Shown: positions 50,677 through 59,070 of the stretch, in pieces
Position numbering within the stretch: position 1 is the first letter of the stretch
How the letters are laid out: the number at the start of each line of letters is the position of its first letter
The notes under the pieces: generated by a model
The model's database searches: none
Told to the model about the DNA's origin: nothing
What the model saw: only the letters and a program-made list of their open reading frames with translations
From: Thermogemmatispora sp042408965
GTDB taxonomy: Bacteria > Chloroflexota > Ktedonobacteria > Ktedonobacterales > Ktedonobacteraceae
DNA: 64,000 nucleotides
Assembly: GCA_042408965.1 (NCBI GenBank)
Contig: JBHOQN010000125.1
Coordinates: 62,001 to 126,000 of the forward strand
Reading direction: 5' to 3'
Program-made: the position numbers and the translations under genes

Positions 50677-51732
50677 CTACTCGCCTTGGCGGAGTTGCCT
50701 CTTCAGGTGACCGATCTCCTTCTTCAGGTTTGACAGCTCAACCTGCAAGTTCTGAAAATTCTGACTCATTTCACGCCGTAAATAGTCGATTTCTCTCAGA
50801 GCTGCCTGGACAGCATTCCATGTTTCTTGCCGCTCTTTGCGAAGAGATCGGTACTCATTACTGATTGTACGCAACTCATTAAGAATCTCCTGTGTAATCT
50901 GATAGCTCTGTGGCAATCTTGAAGTCAGTTGCCAGTGCAGTCCCTTTAAGAAGCCCCCATAGTGAAAATCTCTTCCTGTGAGATAGACAGTCTGTCGACC
51001 CTGAAATGTGCGAGCGATGAGCGATTCGGGGTGGGGCTGGTCCTCGTCGACCAGCCAGACTGAGCTTTGTTCCTCGCCGGGAGGAATCAGATTGATCAGT
51101 TCTGCGTCCCAGATGGGGTCGAGGCCGATAGCGAGGATATCGGCGCCGAGAGCTCGTTCCAGGTAGAACTTCAGGTCTGGCTGATGGTCCAGGTATGAGC
51201 GATGGCGCTTGACCTCATAGGCGCGGGCGATGAAGTCTCCAAAGACCTTGATCACGCGGCAGAGCTTGTGTTCAGAATTGACCAGGTGCCGTGGGGCGCT
51301 ACGTCCAGCGATGAAGACGTCGTAGTGCTGGCCCTCTCTCATCTGCACTTCATTGAAAGCCTGTTCCAGCAGATCGTCGATGTTGGTCGTAATGATCTCT
51401 CCAAAGTACCCCTGCTTGATCAGTTCCGCGAGGCAGATATCGGCGTCCTCTACTGTAGCCTCCTGGATGACAACATTCAAGATAAAGTGAAGATCGCGTT
51501 CGCTGAAAGAGCGCTCGCTCAAGACACGGTGACATTCGCCAAAGACGGCGGTGGGGGAGAGCTTCTCAAAGCTGCGTTCGCTGAAGGGCATGAGCAGCTC
51601 GCCCAGGGTCGAGCTGCGCCGGTAGAAGGCGCCGGTGCGTGCTCCCAGGACAAGAATGGTTGTGTAACCACTCTGTTGGCGTATCTCCAGCAGTCTGGCC
51701 ATCTCGGCAATCTTGGTGGCGCTGGATTTCAC
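50677..51732 (-). CDS. SIR2-like protein with C-terminal coiled coil
   Basis: This 351-residue protein has a SIR2-type Rossmann core: ILVLGARTGAFYRRSS (about 26-41), IITTNIDDLLEQAF (Asn117, Asp119) and ILAIGLDPIWDAEL (about 199-212). The usual catalytic His in KxHGD is Phe164 (KVFGD), so NADase activity is doubtful although the Asn remains. Residues 285-350 form a strong coiled coil (LRKERQETWNAVQAALREID...), suited to oligomer formation or docking. The GTG start at 51732 has GAGGAG five bases upstream; the frame is open to 51819. It is the first gene of the five-gene block. Confidence 0.85.
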   Translation of the reverse strand: MKSSATKIAEMARLLEIRQQSGYTTILVLGARTGAFYRRSSTLGELLMPFSERSFEKLSPTAVFGECHRVLSERSFSERDLHFILNVVIQEATVEDADICLAELIKQGYFGEIITTNIDDLLEQAFNEVQMREGQHYDVFIAGRSAPRHLVNSEHKLCRVIKVFGDFIARAYEVKRHRSYLDHQPDLKFYLERALGADILAIGLDPIWDAELINLIPPGEEQSSVWLVDEDQPHPESLIARTFQGRQTVYLTGRDFHYGGFLKGLHWQLTSRLPQSYQITQEILNELRTISNEYRSLRKERQETWNAVQAALREIDYLRREMSQNFQNLQVELSNLKKEIGHLKRQLRQGE

Positions 51733-51963
51733 GGAGTCTCCTCGGGGCCATGCCCCTCGCCTGCTGGTCATTCGGCCAGTCAGGTGCTCTGGTCGGTGCT
51801 CTTCTCTCTCTGTCAGCACATGCCTATGGCTCGTCTGCTAGAGAGGGGAGCCGCTGTAGCCCGGTCTGGCGTCAGAGCTGGACTGACCTCTATGGAGCAG
51901 GTGACATGCTATCAGTCAATGATCCTGCAGGTAGACGAATGACTATCTGGTCCTCTCAATGAG

Positions 51964-51995
51964 AAGTTATCTTACTATATTCTGTGAGATAACTT
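51964..51995 (-). promoter_or_regulatory. Inverted repeat, operator or hairpin candidate before the SIR2/STAND block
   Basis: AAGTTATCT (51964-51972) and AGATAACTT (51987-51995) form a perfect 9-bp dyad with 14 bases between. On the minus strand it follows TTGACA (52007-52002) by 6 bases, so it would cover the -10 region of a promoter starting there. The -10 itself is not clear (TATAGT lies 22 bp from the -35). Confidence 0.5.
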
Positions 51996-52003
51996 GACTT
52001 GTG

Positions 52004-52060
52004 TCAACTATAAAGGTAGATAATTTTTTTAAACATCCGCTTAATAGGCTTCCTGTCCAT
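52004..52060 (-). CDS. Possible 18-residue leader or regulatory peptide
   Basis: An 18-codon frame (MDRKPIKRMFKKIIYLYS) starts with ATG at 52060, seven bases after a perfect GGAGGAG. It lies in the AT-rich leader of the SIR2/STAND block and ends just before the inverted repeat at 51964-51995. The peptide is strongly basic with an aromatic C-terminus. The only evidence is the strong initiation site and position; chance occurrence is quite possible. Confidence 0.3.
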   Translation of the reverse strand: MDRKPIKRMFKKIIYLYS

Positions 52061-52159
52061 GTTACTTCTCCTCCAGAAAAGCTGATAATATTGAAGTAAA
52101 AAATTCGCTTGATTAGCAGTGTGAGCGGTATGCCGCTCGACAGTGTGGACGAAGGGGCC

Positions 52160-53653
52160 TCACTCGCTGATGGCCCGTGCCAGCAGACGCACCCCGGCGC
52201 GAATCTGGTCTTCGTTGGTGCAGGCGTACCCGAGGAGCAGGCCGGGTCGTTGCCGATGCGCCAGCGCGAAGCTCGAGAGGGCCAGCGCCTCGACACCGAG
52301 CCGCGCGGCTCTGCGAGAGATCTCGCGGTCATTGCTCTGCGGCGGTAGCCAGGCGACGAGGTGCATTCCAGCCTCGTGGGGGACCACCTCGATCAGGCCA
52401 GCCAGCTCCTGCTTGAGAGCCTCGATGAGCGCCTGCTGCCGCTGAGCGTAGAGGGCGCGCATGCGGCGAATATGGCGTGTGAAGTGTCCCTCAGCGATGA
52501 AGTCCGCCAGGACGGCCTGCTCCAGCAGAGCGGCGTGGCGATCGCTGAGCGCGCGTGCGGAGACGAAGGCTCCCACGAGGTCTGGTGGCACCACCAGATA
52601 GCCCAGGCGCAGAGCGGGGAAGAGGACCTTGCTGAAGGTGCCGACATAGATCACCTGGCCGTGCTGATCCAGCCCTTGCAAGGCAGCCAGGGGCCGGCCG
52701 TGATAGCGGTACTCGCTATCGTAGTCGTCTTCGAGAAGCCAGGCGTCGCTACGTCGGGCCCATTCCAGCAGCTCCAGACGGCGTTTCAGGCTCATGACCA
52801 CGCCCAGCGGATACTGGTGGGAAGGGGTGATGTAGGCCATGCGGGCATAGAGGCAGCGCTCGCGGCCAGCGGCGATGTTCAGCCCTTCCGCATCGACGGG
52901 GACGGGCACAAGCCGCGCGCCCTGCGCGGTGAGTGTGCCACGCGCGCCGAGGTAGCCGGGATCTTCGACCCATACAGCATCGCCAGGATCGAGCAGCACG
53001 CGCGCGGCCAGATCGATGCCCTGCTGGGCGCCGCTCGTGATGAGCACCTGGTCGGGACTGCACTGCAGCGCTCGCGAGGTGTTGAGGTAGGCGGCGATGG
53101 CCTCGCGCAAAGGGCGGTAGCCGGCGGGATCGCCGTACCAGAGCAGCTCCTGTGGTGGTTGACGATAGTAGCGCCGCGCCAGGCGCTCCCAGATGGCGAA
53201 AGGGATCTCCTCGAGGGCGGGCTGCCCGACGTTGAAAGCGCGTGTGGCCGGGGCGAGCGACTCCCGTGGCAGGGTGACAGGAGTTGAGGCAAGCAGGAGG
53301 CCGCGCCGCGAGGGACTGCGCCGGCTCAGCCCTGGTCGTTTACGACGCAATGGCTGCGCGGGTGCCTGCAGCAGCGTTTCAGGTAATTCACGCGCAACGT
53401 AGGTACCGCTGCCCGTGCGTGCCTCCAGGTAGCCCTCAGCCAGCAATTGCTCGAATGCGCTCAGAACGGTTGTGCGAGAGATGCTCAGTTCCTGAGCCAG
53501 CACGCGCGTCGGAGGCAGGCGTCTGCCAGCGGTGAGCTGGCCGTTGAGGATGGCCTGGCGCAGGGCGCTATAGAGCTGACGGTGGAGCGGGACCGTCCCT
53601 TGCGGATCGAGCGTGACGGTGATGAAGGGCGCGGCTGCCGTGCGTCTGGCCAT
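52160..53653 (-). CDS. MocR-type regulator (GntR winged helix plus PLP aminotransferase domain)
   Basis: This 497-residue protein has an N-terminal GntR-type winged helix (about 10-85, LHRQLYSALRQAILNGQLTAGRRLPPTRVLAQELSISRTTV). An aminotransferase class I-like domain follows (about 135-495) with the PLP-binding Lys342 in GTFSKVLFPALRLGYL and LLEDDYDSEYRY. PdxR-like members control vitamin B6 synthesis and others control GABA or taurine use. No pdxST or other target is next to it. The target is therefore open. Confidence 0.93.
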   Translation of the reverse strand: MARRTAAAPFITVTLDPQGTVPLHRQLYSALRQAILNGQLTAGRRLPPTRVLAQELSISRTTVLSAFEQLLAEGYLEARTGSGTYVARELPETLLQAPAQPLRRKRPGLSRRSPSRRGLLLASTPVTLPRESLAPATRAFNVGQPALEEIPFAIWERLARRYYRQPPQELLWYGDPAGYRPLREAIAAYLNTSRALQCSPDQVLITSGAQQGIDLAARVLLDPGDAVWVEDPGYLGARGTLTAQGARLVPVPVDAEGLNIAAGRERCLYARMAYITPSHQYPLGVVMSLKRRLELLEWARRSDAWLLEDDYDSEYRYHGRPLAALQGLDQHGQVIYVGTFSKVLFPALRLGYLVVPPDLVGAFVSARALSDRHAALLEQAVLADFIAEGHFTRHIRRMRALYAQRQQALIEALKQELAGLIEVVPHEAGMHLVAWLPPQSNDREISRRAARLGVEALALSSFALAHRQRPGLLLGYACTNEDQIRAGVRLLARAISE

Positions 53654-53815
53654 CTCTGTTACCTCCTGCCGTCCTGATCCAACGGTCCTCTGCGGTGTAG
53701 AGGTGTGATTCTAGTGGAGTATGAGGAGTATAGCATAAGGAGAAGGGGCGTGAAAAGAGTGGAAGCGAGCGCTGTGAGAGGCGAGCATGACCGACACAAG
53801 CGCGCCTCAGAGAAC

Positions 53816-53844
53816 GATGGCTCCGCAGCCTCTGCGGAGCCATC
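53816..53844 (-). terminator. Terminator of the division gene cluster after ftsZ
   Basis: GATGGCTCCGCAG (53816-53828) and CTGCGGAGCCATC (53832-53844) form a perfect 13-bp stem with a 3-base loop, 15 bp past the ftsZ stop. The T-tail is weak, but the stem is the strongest in this region. Confidence 0.75.
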
Positions 53845-53858
53845 AAGCAACCTGAGAA

Positions 53859-55313
53859 TCAGCGCTTGCGCAGGAAGGCCGGAATATCGATCACGTCACT
53901 GGAGGGCGTGCGGTTGCCACGCGGCAGCTCCGAGACCTTCGGATCGAGGCGGCGAATCTGGCGCTGCGGGCGCTGTTCGGGCCGCTGCAGGGGCTGAGCC
54001 TCCGGCTCGGGGACCGGCAGGCGCCCATGCGAGGGCGACTCCAGCTCCTCCTCTTCGACATCGAAGCCTTCAGGGTAGGAACCGCCATGCATCTCTGGCG
54101 CCGGCGGCAGGTCACGGCCCCGCTGAGCGCGCGCCAGGTCAGGAGCGACCTGGCCAGGCCCCGTGGGGGCGTTGACGATATTCATCGGTGGCGGTGTGGC
54201 CGGCAGCGGTGCGTAGCCATGGGCGCCATGGCTGCCCGCCGGCTGTGGCTGACGCAGAGGCGTCGCCGGACCGCTGTTGCTGACGCCCACCGCAGGCTGA
54301 TAGAAGATGCTGCGGTTGTACTCGAGGCGCCCCGGCGCCTGAGCCGTCTGGCTGCGCAGGCTGTCAAAGCCCGTAGCGATGACCGTGATCTTAATACGGC
54401 CATCGTAAGCGGGGTCCTGGACCGCGCCGAAGATAATATTCGCCTCAGGGTGAGCGGCGCGACTGATCACGTCAGCGGCCTCCTGCACCTCGAAGAGCGT
54501 CAGATCCGTGCCGCCAGTGATATTGAAGAGCACACCACGTGCGCCACTGATATCGATATCCAGCAGCGGGCTGGCAATAGCCATCTGGGCGGCATCGATT
54601 GCCCGCGTATCGCCACTGGCCTCACCGATGGCCATGAGGGCCGAGCCGGCGGCCGACATGATCGTTTTCACATCAGCGAAGTCCAGGTTGATCAGGCCAG
54701 GCACTGTGATCAGGTCACTGATGCCCTGGATGCCCTGGCGCAGGACGTCATCGGCGAGGCGGAAGGCCTCCGAGAGAGGTGTGCGCTTATCTGCGATCTG
54801 CAGCAGGCGGTCGTTAGGAACCGTGATCAGCGTATCCACATGCTGCTTCAGGTTCGCGATTCCCTCCTCTGCCGTTTGCTGACGTTTCTTCCCCTCGAAG
54901 CTGAAGGGTCGGGTGACCACGCCAACCGTCAGCGCACCGACCTCGCGGGCGATCTGAGCTACGATAGGGCTGGCGCCGGTACCGGTGCCACCTCCCATTC
55001 CGGCGGTGATGAACACCATGTCGGAGCCTTTCAGCGCCTCGTACAGCTCCTCCGCGCTCTCCTCGGCAGCCTTCGCCCCGACGCTGGGATTCCCGCCTGC
55101 ACCGAGGCCACGGGTCAGCTTATCGCCGATACGGATGTGCTTTGGGGCTTGTGTCAACAGCAAGGCCTGGGCATCGGTGTTAACAGCGATGAACTCGATG
55201 CCCATCATATTGGCCTGGATCATGCGATTGACCGCATTGCTGCCTCCGCCTCCCACGCCGATCACGCGGATCTGGGCGAAGCCTTCAACCTGATGTTGTC
55301 CCATTGGTACCAT
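53859..55313 (-). CDS. ftsZ: Cell division GTPase FtsZ
   Basis: This 484-residue tubulin homologue has RVIGVGGGGSNAVNRM and the tubulin signature GGGTGTG (107-113). NxDAQAL and LGAGGNPSVG are present. A long, disordered Pro/Gly-rich linker (about 340-470) ends with the conserved tail VIDIPAFLRKR (474-484), which binds FtsA and other partners. AAAGGGGG lies 10 bases before the ATG. It is the last gene of the division cluster, after ftsA, and is followed by a terminator. Confidence 0.98.
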   Translation of the reverse strand: MVPMGQHQVEGFAQIRVIGVGGGGSNAVNRMIQANMMGIEFIAVNTDAQALLLTQAPKHIRIGDKLTRGLGAGGNPSVGAKAAEESAEELYEALKGSDMVFITAGMGGGTGTGASPIVAQIAREVGALTVGVVTRPFSFEGKKRQQTAEEGIANLKQHVDTLITVPNDRLLQIADKRTPLSEAFRLADDVLRQGIQGISDLITVPGLINLDFADVKTIMSAAGSALMAIGEASGDTRAIDAAQMAIASPLLDIDISGARGVLFNITGGTDLTLFEVQEAADVISRAAHPEANIIFGAVQDPAYDGRIKITVIATGFDSLRSQTAQAPGRLEYNRSIFYQPAVGVSNSGPATPLRQPQPAGSHGAHGYAPLPATPPPMNIVNAPTGPGQVAPDLARAQRGRDLPPAPEMHGGSYPEGFDVEEEELESPSHGRLPVPEPEAQPLQRPEQRPQRQIRRLDPKVSELPRGNRTPSSDVIDIPAFLRKR

Positions 55314-55358
55314 GTGTTCGTGGCCCCCTTTCGAGCCTGTTGCGTTATCACTTCCTCA

Positions 55359-55383
55359 GCCACGCCCGCGCCTGTGGCGTGGC
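55359..55383 (-). other. Hairpin in the ftsA-ftsZ spacer
   Basis: GCCACGCC (55359-55366) and GGCGTGGC (55376-55383) form a perfect 8-bp stem with a 9-base loop in the 164-bp ftsA-ftsZ gap. It may be an attenuator, a processing site, or a partial terminator that sets the FtsZ/FtsA ratio (inferred). Confidence 0.4.
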
Positions 55384-55477
55384 CCTCCCTGCACTGCGGC
55401 AGCGTCGACACCAGCATGTTCAGTGCTGTGCTCTACGGCCCTTGCTCTCCGACCCAGAACAGACAGGCTCCCTAGAC

Positions 55478-56713
55478 TTACGGAATAAACGAACGTAGCC
55501 AGCGCCCTAGGCGCGACAGAACATTGCCAGGGCCGGCCTCCTGCAGCTCCTCATCCTCGTAAGCGAGGGAGGTATGGGTGAGGCCCCACAGGAGCAGGCC
55601 GACCGAGGTTGCGTAGGCCGGACGGCAGATCGAGTCGGCCAGGCCGTGCAGGCCCAGAGGAACCCCGACGCGCGCCGGCAGGTCGAGGATCTGCCCGGCC
55701 AGCTCCAGGATGCCCGGCAGCTCGGCTGTGCCGCCCGTCAGCACCAGACCGGCGGGCAGCAGACCGTCGTAACCCGACTTTTTAATCTCGTCATGCACCA
55801 TCTCAAAGAGTTCTTCAACACGCGCCTGAATGATCTCGGCCAGCAGTTTACGTGGTACCAGATCGTTACAATCGGGCATGAACTGCGCGAGATCGATCAT
55901 ATCATCGTCGTCAATGGCAGAGGGATCACAGTGGCCATAGGTCACCTTCAGCTCCTCTGCGACGGCGAAGGGCAGACGCAGGCCGATGGCGATGTCACTG
56001 GTGATCAGATTGCCGCCGATCGGCAAAACCACCGTGTGCCAGATGGCGCCATCAGTGTAGATCGCGATATCCGTGGTGCCGCCGCCCACGTCCACCAGGG
56101 CCACGCCCAGGTCGGTCTCGCCATCCGCCAGCACCGCCTCACCGGAGGCCAGCGGCTCGAGCACCAGGTCCTCGATCTCGACATGCGCCTTCTGGACGCA
56201 CTTGATCAGGTTATGGATCGACGAGACCGCGCCTGTAACGATGTGCGTCTCCACCTCCAGGCGGAAGCCAGACATGCCGATGGGGTTTTTGATTCCCTCC
56301 TGGCCATCCACCACGTAGCCACGCGGAATGACATGGATCACCTCGCGGTTGGCCGGAATGGCGATGGCACGGGCCACCTCGATGGCGCGACAGATGTCGT
56401 TCTGGACGATATCGCGATGGCTCGGCGTGATGGCCACGAAGCCCTTGCTATTCTCTGATTCGATATGGCTGCCGGCAATTCCCACGTAGGCGGTGGTGAT
56501 ATGTTTGCCGGAGAGGCGTTCGGCACGATCGATGGCCGCTGCGATGGAAGTGACAGTCTCTTCTATGTTCACAACCACCCCACGGCGCAAGCCCTGTGAA
56601 GGGCAGGTGCCAACGCCAACAATATTCAGTTTCCCGTCGCGGTCCAGCTCACCAACGAGAACACAGATTTTTGTTGTTCCTACGTCGATTCCGACGATCA
56701 CCCGCTCTTGCAC
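55478..56713 (-). CDS. ftsA: Cell division protein FtsA
   Basis: This 411-residue actin-like membrane tether of the Z-ring has the phosphate-1 motif IVGIDVGTTKICVLVGE and the 1C-domain region. VALVDVGGGTTDIAIYTDGAI, VLTGGTAELPGI and a C-terminal basic amphipathic helix (LSRLGRWLRSFIP) follow for membrane binding. The GTG start at 56713 has GAGGAG seven bases upstream. It lies between ftsQ and ftsZ. Confidence 0.97.
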   Translation of the reverse strand: MQERVIVGIDVGTTKICVLVGELDRDGKLNIVGVGTCPSQGLRRGVVVNIEETVTSIAAAIDRAERLSGKHITTAYVGIAGSHIESENSKGFVAITPSHRDIVQNDICRAIEVARAIAIPANREVIHVIPRGYVVDGQEGIKNPIGMSGFRLEVETHIVTGAVSSIHNLIKCVQKAHVEIEDLVLEPLASGEAVLADGETDLGVALVDVGGGTTDIAIYTDGAIWHTVVLPIGGNLITSDIAIGLRLPFAVAEELKVTYGHCDPSAIDDDDMIDLAQFMPDCNDLVPRKLLAEIIQARVEELFEMVHDEIKKSGYDGLLPAGLVLTGGTAELPGILELAGQILDLPARVGVPLGLHGLADSICRPAYATSVGLLLWGLTHTSLAYEDEELQEAGPGNVLSRLGRWLRSFIP

Positions 56714-56829
56714 GATCTAGCTCCTCATCGGGCGGCATTACTAGGGACACGTCCGCGCGGGTCCCTAGAGAGACGCACTACTGGGTCGCAGGCTTTCTTC
56801 CGGGCCGGGCAGGCCAGAATGAATCCCCT

Positions 56830-58002
56830 CTATGGTTGTAACGTATAGGCCACATTTGGGCCAAAGCGCAGATCAATGGTTGCCAGGTGAAGCCCTTTTT
56901 GCTGCGCCATGACGAGGATCCGCTGCAGTTCGCGCAGCCGATTGACCAGCGGGTTGGCGTCATCCGGCCCGCCGAGGTAGGCCACCCAGCCGGCGGGGCT
57001 GGCGATCACGAAGGTGGCGTGGCTCACCATCTGATCCGCGGAAGGGCCGGCATTGCTTACATATATTTTACTCTCATACCGTAGTATGAATGTATTGATC
57101 CCCGTCAGCGCTGATGCACTTTGAAAGATCTGATTGGCGAACGCGATGGTACGGGCGTCCAGATGGGCGCCCGGCTGGATGCCAGCGGTAGTGCGTGTGT
57201 CGCGCATGTCGACGACAGTTCGCAGATGGCTGGCTCCTGGCGTGCTGCTGGCCGGGGCCATGACCACGCCGCTGCGGTCGACGCTGTAGCTGCCGTGCCT
57301 GGTCTGCCAGAGGAGGACAGGCTGGCGCTCGCTCACAGTGACCTGCAACTGGTCAGGCCAGGTGCGCTCGACGCTGGCAGAGGCCACCAGCGGCAGTGCG
57401 GCGATGCGCCTGCTCAGCGCCTGGGTGTCGACCAGGAAGATATTCTGTCCCTGCATACCCAGGTGCTGGATCTGTGCGATCAGGGCACGGTTCTGGGTCC
57501 CGACAACGGTCACCTGCTGGATGCGGAAGGCCGGTCCGGCCAGAGCGAAGGCGCTGCCCACGCCGGCGATCAGCAGCACCAGCAGCCCGGCCAGCATTTT
57601 CCAGAGGCGCCCGCCGGGCCGGCGCCGGCGACTGCTGCGCCTGGGGATAGGGCGGACCGGGAGCGGCTTGCGAGCCTCCGGGCGCACCGCCCGCATCTGC
57701 CCACTGGAGGCCCGCACAGCTGTTTGCCCAAGCGAACGCGCTACGAGAGGTCGGCCTCCCTGGTCCACAACGGACGGCTCTGCGCTACGGCGCTGTCTTT
57801 CGCGCCGCTGGGCCATCGCCGTCCAGCCAGCGGGGTGCACAATGGCATGCGGCGTGGTCACGACGCGCTGCCGCATCCGTACCGCGCCGGCGCTGCCACT
57901 GCCACTGCCGCCACCTCGCTCGCCCCTCTGCGCTGCTCCGGGGCGCTTGACCCTGGCGTCTTGAAAGGCGATCTGCTCGCGTATCTCTTTGTTATCGGTC
58001 AT
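56830..58002 (-). CDS. ftsQ: Cell division protein FtsQ/DivIB
   Basis: This 390-residue single-pass protein has a long basic and low-complexity cytoplasmic tail (1-135), one membrane helix (LWKMLAGLLVLLIAGVGSAFAL) and a POTRA domain. The POTRA domain contains FRIQQVTVVGTQNRALIAQIQHL and VASASVERTWPDQLQVTVSERQPV, followed by a beta domain. The tail is unusually long for the family. The ATG at 58002 overlaps the murB stop (ATGA); the GTG at 58014 is less likely. Confidence 0.93.
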   Translation of the reverse strand: MTDNKEIREQIAFQDARVKRPGAAQRGERGGGSGSGSAGAVRMRQRVVTTPHAIVHPAGWTAMAQRRERQRRSAEPSVVDQGGRPLVARSLGQTAVRASSGQMRAVRPEARKPLPVRPIPRRSSRRRRPGGRLWKMLAGLLVLLIAGVGSAFALAGPAFRIQQVTVVGTQNRALIAQIQHLGMQGQNIFLVDTQALSRRIAALPLVASASVERTWPDQLQVTVSERQPVLLWQTRHGSYSVDRSGVVMAPASSTPGASHLRTVVDMRDTRTTAGIQPGAHLDARTIAFANQIFQSASALTGINTFILRYESKIYVSNAGPSADQMVSHATFVIASPAGWVAYLGGPDDANPLVNRLRELQRILVMAQQKGLHLATIDLRFGPNVAYTLQP

Positions 58003-59012
58003 GTTATCTTCCACTCGCCGCGCAGCTCAACTTCTAACTCCAGTTCCACACCAAACTGCTCCTGGACGCGCTTGCGAGCCTCCATGATTAACGCTGCAAT
58101 GTCGGCAGCTCTGGCTCCTCCTAAATTGACGATAAAATTGGCATGGCGCTCTGAGATACGGGCCCGTCCACGTTGCAGTCCTCTGGCGCCGGCCTGCTCA
58201 ATCAGGCGGCCGGCGTAGTCGCCCGGCGGATTTTTAAAGACCGATCCCGCGCTCGGTTGCGGCGGCTGTGTGCGTTTGCGGTGCTGTTTATATTCCTCGA
58301 TCAACGCGCGCAGCTTCTGGGGTTCCTCACGACGCAGGCGGATGCCCAGGAGCAAGACGATCTCGCTCGGCTCGATCAGGGAGCGAGCGGCCGCCAGCGG
58401 ATAGCCGTGTTCGTCGAAGGTCACGCGGCGCCCGGAGCGGAAGCGGCTATGGCGGTATCCCAGAGCCAGCTCCGCGCGCTGGTAGCGGTGGAGCTGCAGG
58501 GCCGGCTGCTGGTTCGGGTTGACGGCCAGCACCTCCGTCCATTCGAGGACCTGCCCCAGGTCTCCGTGGTGGGCGCCGGCATTACTGATGACGCCGCCGC
58601 CCAGCGTGCCTGGGATGCCCGGTCCGAACTCCAGGCCGCCCCAGCCCTGTGCTGCCAGTTCGTTGAGCAGCCTGGGCCAGCTCACTCCGGCCTCGGCAGA
58701 GAGCAAGGCCGTGCCATCCTGCTCTACCTCCAGGTGGTAGCCGGTGAGGGCGATGCGGGCCACGATGCCGCGCACGCCGCCGTCGCCGAAGAGCACGTTT
58801 GTGCCGTTGCCGATCAGCAGCAGCGGCCAGCGTTCCTCGGTGCAGCGCTGTACCAGCCAGATCAGTTCATCGCGCTTCTCCAGCGAGAGCCAGAGGTCAG
58901 CGGGGCCGCCCACACCGAAGGTGCAGTGGCGTGCCAGCGGCTCGTGCAGTCGCAGGCGGCCGCCGAAGTGTGGCTGAAGTGCAGCGTGAACTCTCTCCGC
59001 GTCGAAAGTCAT
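57999..59012 (-). CDS. murB: UDP-N-acetylenolpyruvoylglucosamine reductase MurB
   Basis: This 337-residue FAD enzyme makes UDP-N-acetylmuramate with NADPH. FAD- and substrate-site motifs include GNGTNVLFGDGGVRGIV, LEFGPGIPGTLGGGVISNAGAHHG, the catalytic region YRHSRFR and PSAGSVFKNP. It ends with EARKRVQEQFGVELELEVELRG. The start ATG at 59012 has GGGAGC; the TTG 12 bases upstream is not needed. It lies between murC and ftsQ. Confidence 0.97.
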   Translation of the reverse strand: MTFDAERVHAALQPHFGGRLRLHEPLARHCTFGVGGPADLWLSLEKRDELIWLVQRCTEERWPLLLIGNGTNVLFGDGGVRGIVARIALTGYHLEVEQDGTALLSAEAGVSWPRLLNELAAQGWGGLEFGPGIPGTLGGGVISNAGAHHGDLGQVLEWTEVLAVNPNQQPALQLHRYQRAELALGYRHSRFRSGRRVTFDEHGYPLAAARSLIEPSEIVLLLGIRLRREEPQKLRALIEEYKQHRKRTQPPQPSAGSVFKNPPGDYAGRLIEQAGARGLQRGRARISERHANFIVNLGGARAADIAALIMEARKRVQEQFGVELELEVELRGEWKIT

Positions 59013-59070
59013 CGTTGCTCCCAATCTATCTGTATCGGTGAGGTTGCAGCCATGTGTGCGCGTCGTGTGA

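Larger units (their letters stand above)
51733..52159 (-). other. Upstream region of the SIR2/STAND block
   Basis: This 427-bp region between the MocR-type gene and the SIR2 gene includes an AT-rich core (51960-52110), the most AT-rich part of the neighbourhood. It holds an 18-codon open frame with a strong ribosome-binding site (52004-52060) and the inverted repeat at 51964-51995. A TTGACA (minus, 52007-52002) could be a -35, and a small GAGCGG/CCGCTC hairpin (52123-52138) lies after the MocR gene. Confidence 0.5.
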
